Of a DNA stretch of 15,525 bases, positions 14,644-15,525 are shown in pieces. The translations under genes and the position numbers were made by a program. The stretch is from positions 1-15,525 of the forward strand of contig CAZLZD010000073.1 in NCBI GenBank assembly GCA_964563925.1, given 5' to 3'. The DNA is from JAUILA01 sp964563925 (GTDB lineage: Bacteria; Bacteroidota; Bacteroidia; Cytophagales; Cyclobacteriaceae). The notes below the pieces were generated by a model that was not told where the DNA came from, did not search any database, and saw only the letters and a list, made by a program, of their open reading frames with translations. The stretch's first letter is position 1. Each line of letters begins with the position of its first letter.

Positions 14644-14988
14644 CTAAAAGGTGGCATCTTTGTATAGCTGCTGTACCACTTCCTTCATTAATCGCTCACT
14701 GTAGATCAGCTCATTGTGCTTTTTGCATATTACGTCACAAATACGCAGAATACACTCCCGGTGGCTGTCAGATAACCCCTTGATGGAATTTGTTTGCTCC
14801 TGGAGCCTGGTCAGTGAATTTCTCAGTTCATTCGTATCCTGCCTGAGTTTTTTAAACCGTTCAAGAAACTGATTCCAGTCGGCCTCTCCTGATTCGTCAG
14901 CTTGAACCTGTCCCTTTTTCAAATGTGCATGACTGAGGACTTTAACATTTGATTCTGGCTTTTCTTGCCTGTTTTCAATTTGTTTCAT
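14644..14988 (-). CDS. Hypothetical coiled-coil protein
   Basis: The 114-residue product has no signal peptide and is not recognised. The first 35 residues are polar and probably disordered. Residues about 36-70 (WNQFLERFKKLRQDTNELRNSLTRLQEQTN) have a heptad pattern suggesting a coiled coil. The C-terminal helix holds three cysteines spaced C-x4-C-x3-C (ECILRICDVICKK). ATG 14988 is preferred over the upstream start at 15057: the minus-strand sequence TTTTTTAAGGATG gives a purine-rich patch just before it. The 23 extra residues of the longer version (WHVFFLFNADQPTNF) do not resemble the rest. Confidence 0.55.
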   Translation of the reverse strand: MKQIENRQEKPESNVKVLSHAHLKKGQVQADESGEADWNQFLERFKKLRQDTNELRNSLTRLQEQTNSIKGLSDSHRECILRICDVICKKHNELIYSERLMKEVVQQLYKDATF

Positions 14989-15086
14989 CCTTAAAAAATT
15001 GGTTGGTTGGTCTGCATTAAAGAGGAAAAAAACATGCCAGAAGGCTCCTTGCCGCAAAGAAATATCGCGACGGGTACTATTTCAGT

Positions 15087-15230
15087 TTAATCGCGGTTTT
15101 GAATGATCCGGGTGGTAAGAAAAATCGTTGCAGTGGGGATGAACTGAACCAAACCTGGGGCCATAATTACATTAATATATGGCAGACTGACATTCCTGGC
15201 AAAATCCCGACGGAGATCCTTTAGTTGCAT
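15087..15230 (-). CDS. Candidate 47-residue small protein abutting the repeat array
   Basis: ATG at 15230 opens a 47-codon frame ending at TAA (15089-15087). The product starts MQLKDLRRDFARN, continues with a hydrophobic SLPYINVIMAPGLVQFIPTATIFL and ends TTRIIQNRD. The composition is protein-like with one possible membrane segment, and codon choice is like that of neighbouring genes. Against it, the ATG and first codons lie in the first repeat copy and its degenerate flank, no promoter or ribosome site was recognised, and no family is known to me. It may be a chance frame. Confidence 0.25.
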   Translation of the reverse strand: MQLKDLRRDFARNVSLPYINVIMAPGLVQFIPTATIFLTTRIIQNRD

Positions 15231-15525
15231 CAGGACAGGCTTCTCATCCTGTCGGAATGAACCGGAAACTAAGAGATGGATAGTAGCCCCGACAGGAATC
15301 CCTGATTTGCATCAGGACAGGCTTCTCATCCTGTCGGAATGAACCGGAAACTAAGAGATGGATAGTAGCCCCGACAGGAATCCCTGATTTGCATCAGGAC
15401 AGGCTTCTCATCCTGTCGGAATGAACCGGAAACTAAGAGATGGATAGTAGCCCCGACAGGAATCCCTGATTTGCATCAGGACAGGCTTCTCATCCTGTCG
15501 GAATGAACCGGAAACTAAGAGATGG
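15225..15525. repeat. Array of identical 82-bp tandem repeats, running off the window
   Basis: Copies begin at 15225, 15307, 15389 and 15471. The first three are complete and identical, and the fourth is cut by the window edge after 55 bases. Inside each unit CCTGTCGG (15248-15255 in copy 1) can pair with CCGACAGG (15289-15296), or its CCTGTC with GACAGG (15234-15239) across an 8-nt loop. CCTGAT-TTGC-ATCAGG (15301-15316) makes a hairpin across each unit junction. A degenerate partial unit (about 13 of 19 matching bases) precedes copy 1 at 15206-15224. The period is not a multiple of three, so the array is not a protein repeat. There are no unique spacers, so it is not a CRISPR. Confidence 0.95.

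Noticed and set aside
14561..14668. 35-codon plus-strand frame between the DUF1328 and coiled-coil genes
   Set aside because: It overlaps the end of the coiled-coil gene, has no start signals and its composition is not protein-like.
14989..15057. N-terminal extension of the coiled-coil protein from 15057
   Set aside because: The internal ATG at 14988 has a better upstream purine patch, and the extension is hydrophobic and unlike the rest of the protein.
15066..15085. GACGGGTACTATTTC as an inverted remnant of the 82-bp unit
   Set aside because: Only a short stretch resembles the reverse complement of the unit and the match does not extend, so it may be chance.
15225..15525. CRISPR array or integron attC-like repeats
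   Set aside because: The repeats are directly abutting with no unique spacers, which excludes CRISPR. No GTTRRRY-type core sites and no cassettes between copies, which excludes attC.

Overview
The window looks like chromosomal DNA of a member of the Bacteroidota. The signs are: a zapA-rny junction with a structured RNA-like spacer; -7 promoter elements of the TAnnTTTG type; few Shine-Dalgarno sequences; signal peptides ending in A|Q; and a DUF4397 lipoprotein. No species can be named from the sequence alone.

Layout. Positions 1-1893 hold housekeeping genes: the 3' end of zapA, a candidate 6S-type RNA, RNase Y (rny) and its terminator. Positions 1979-2657 hold a two-gene stress-type unit (dodecin-like protein and a PA2169-type four-helix bundle). 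It converges with a one-base gap on a secreted alpha/beta-hydrolase-fold protein (2659-3663, minus) that lacks the usual catalytic residues. Positions 3720-11036 form the centrepiece, a sulfide/sulfane-sulfur cluster on the plus strand: a SulP anion transporter, a type II sulfide:quinone oxidoreductase, a split YeeE/YedE sulfur transporter (two genes) followed by an OprD-like outer-membrane porin, and a CstB-like persulfide dioxygenase with a pseudo-rhodanese and an active rhodanese domain. A strong terminator closes it. Positions 11191-12256 hold a small secreted HExxH protein converging, again with one base between, on a PNPOX-like flavoprotein. Positions 12308-14511 are a minus-strand operon: DUF1328 protein, APC permease, DUF4397 lipoprotein. 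Then come a coiled-coil protein, a candidate 47-residue ORF, and an array of identical 82-bp tandem repeats that runs off the right edge.

How the genes work together. Each of the four sulfur transcription units starts with the same palindrome, TGTAAC-N4-GTTACA (two perfect copies, two with one changed base). Each palindrome is 20 or 21 bp upstream of a -7 element. This spacing puts the palindrome centre at about -41, the classical class II activator position of Crp/Fnr-type regulators. The four units therefore look like one regulon under a regulator not encoded in the window. Inferred flow: reduced sulfur enters through the porin and the YeeE/YedE pair; SQR oxidises sulfide to persulfide at the membrane; the CstB-like enzyme converts persulfide to sulfite/thiosulfate; and SulP moves an inorganic anion.
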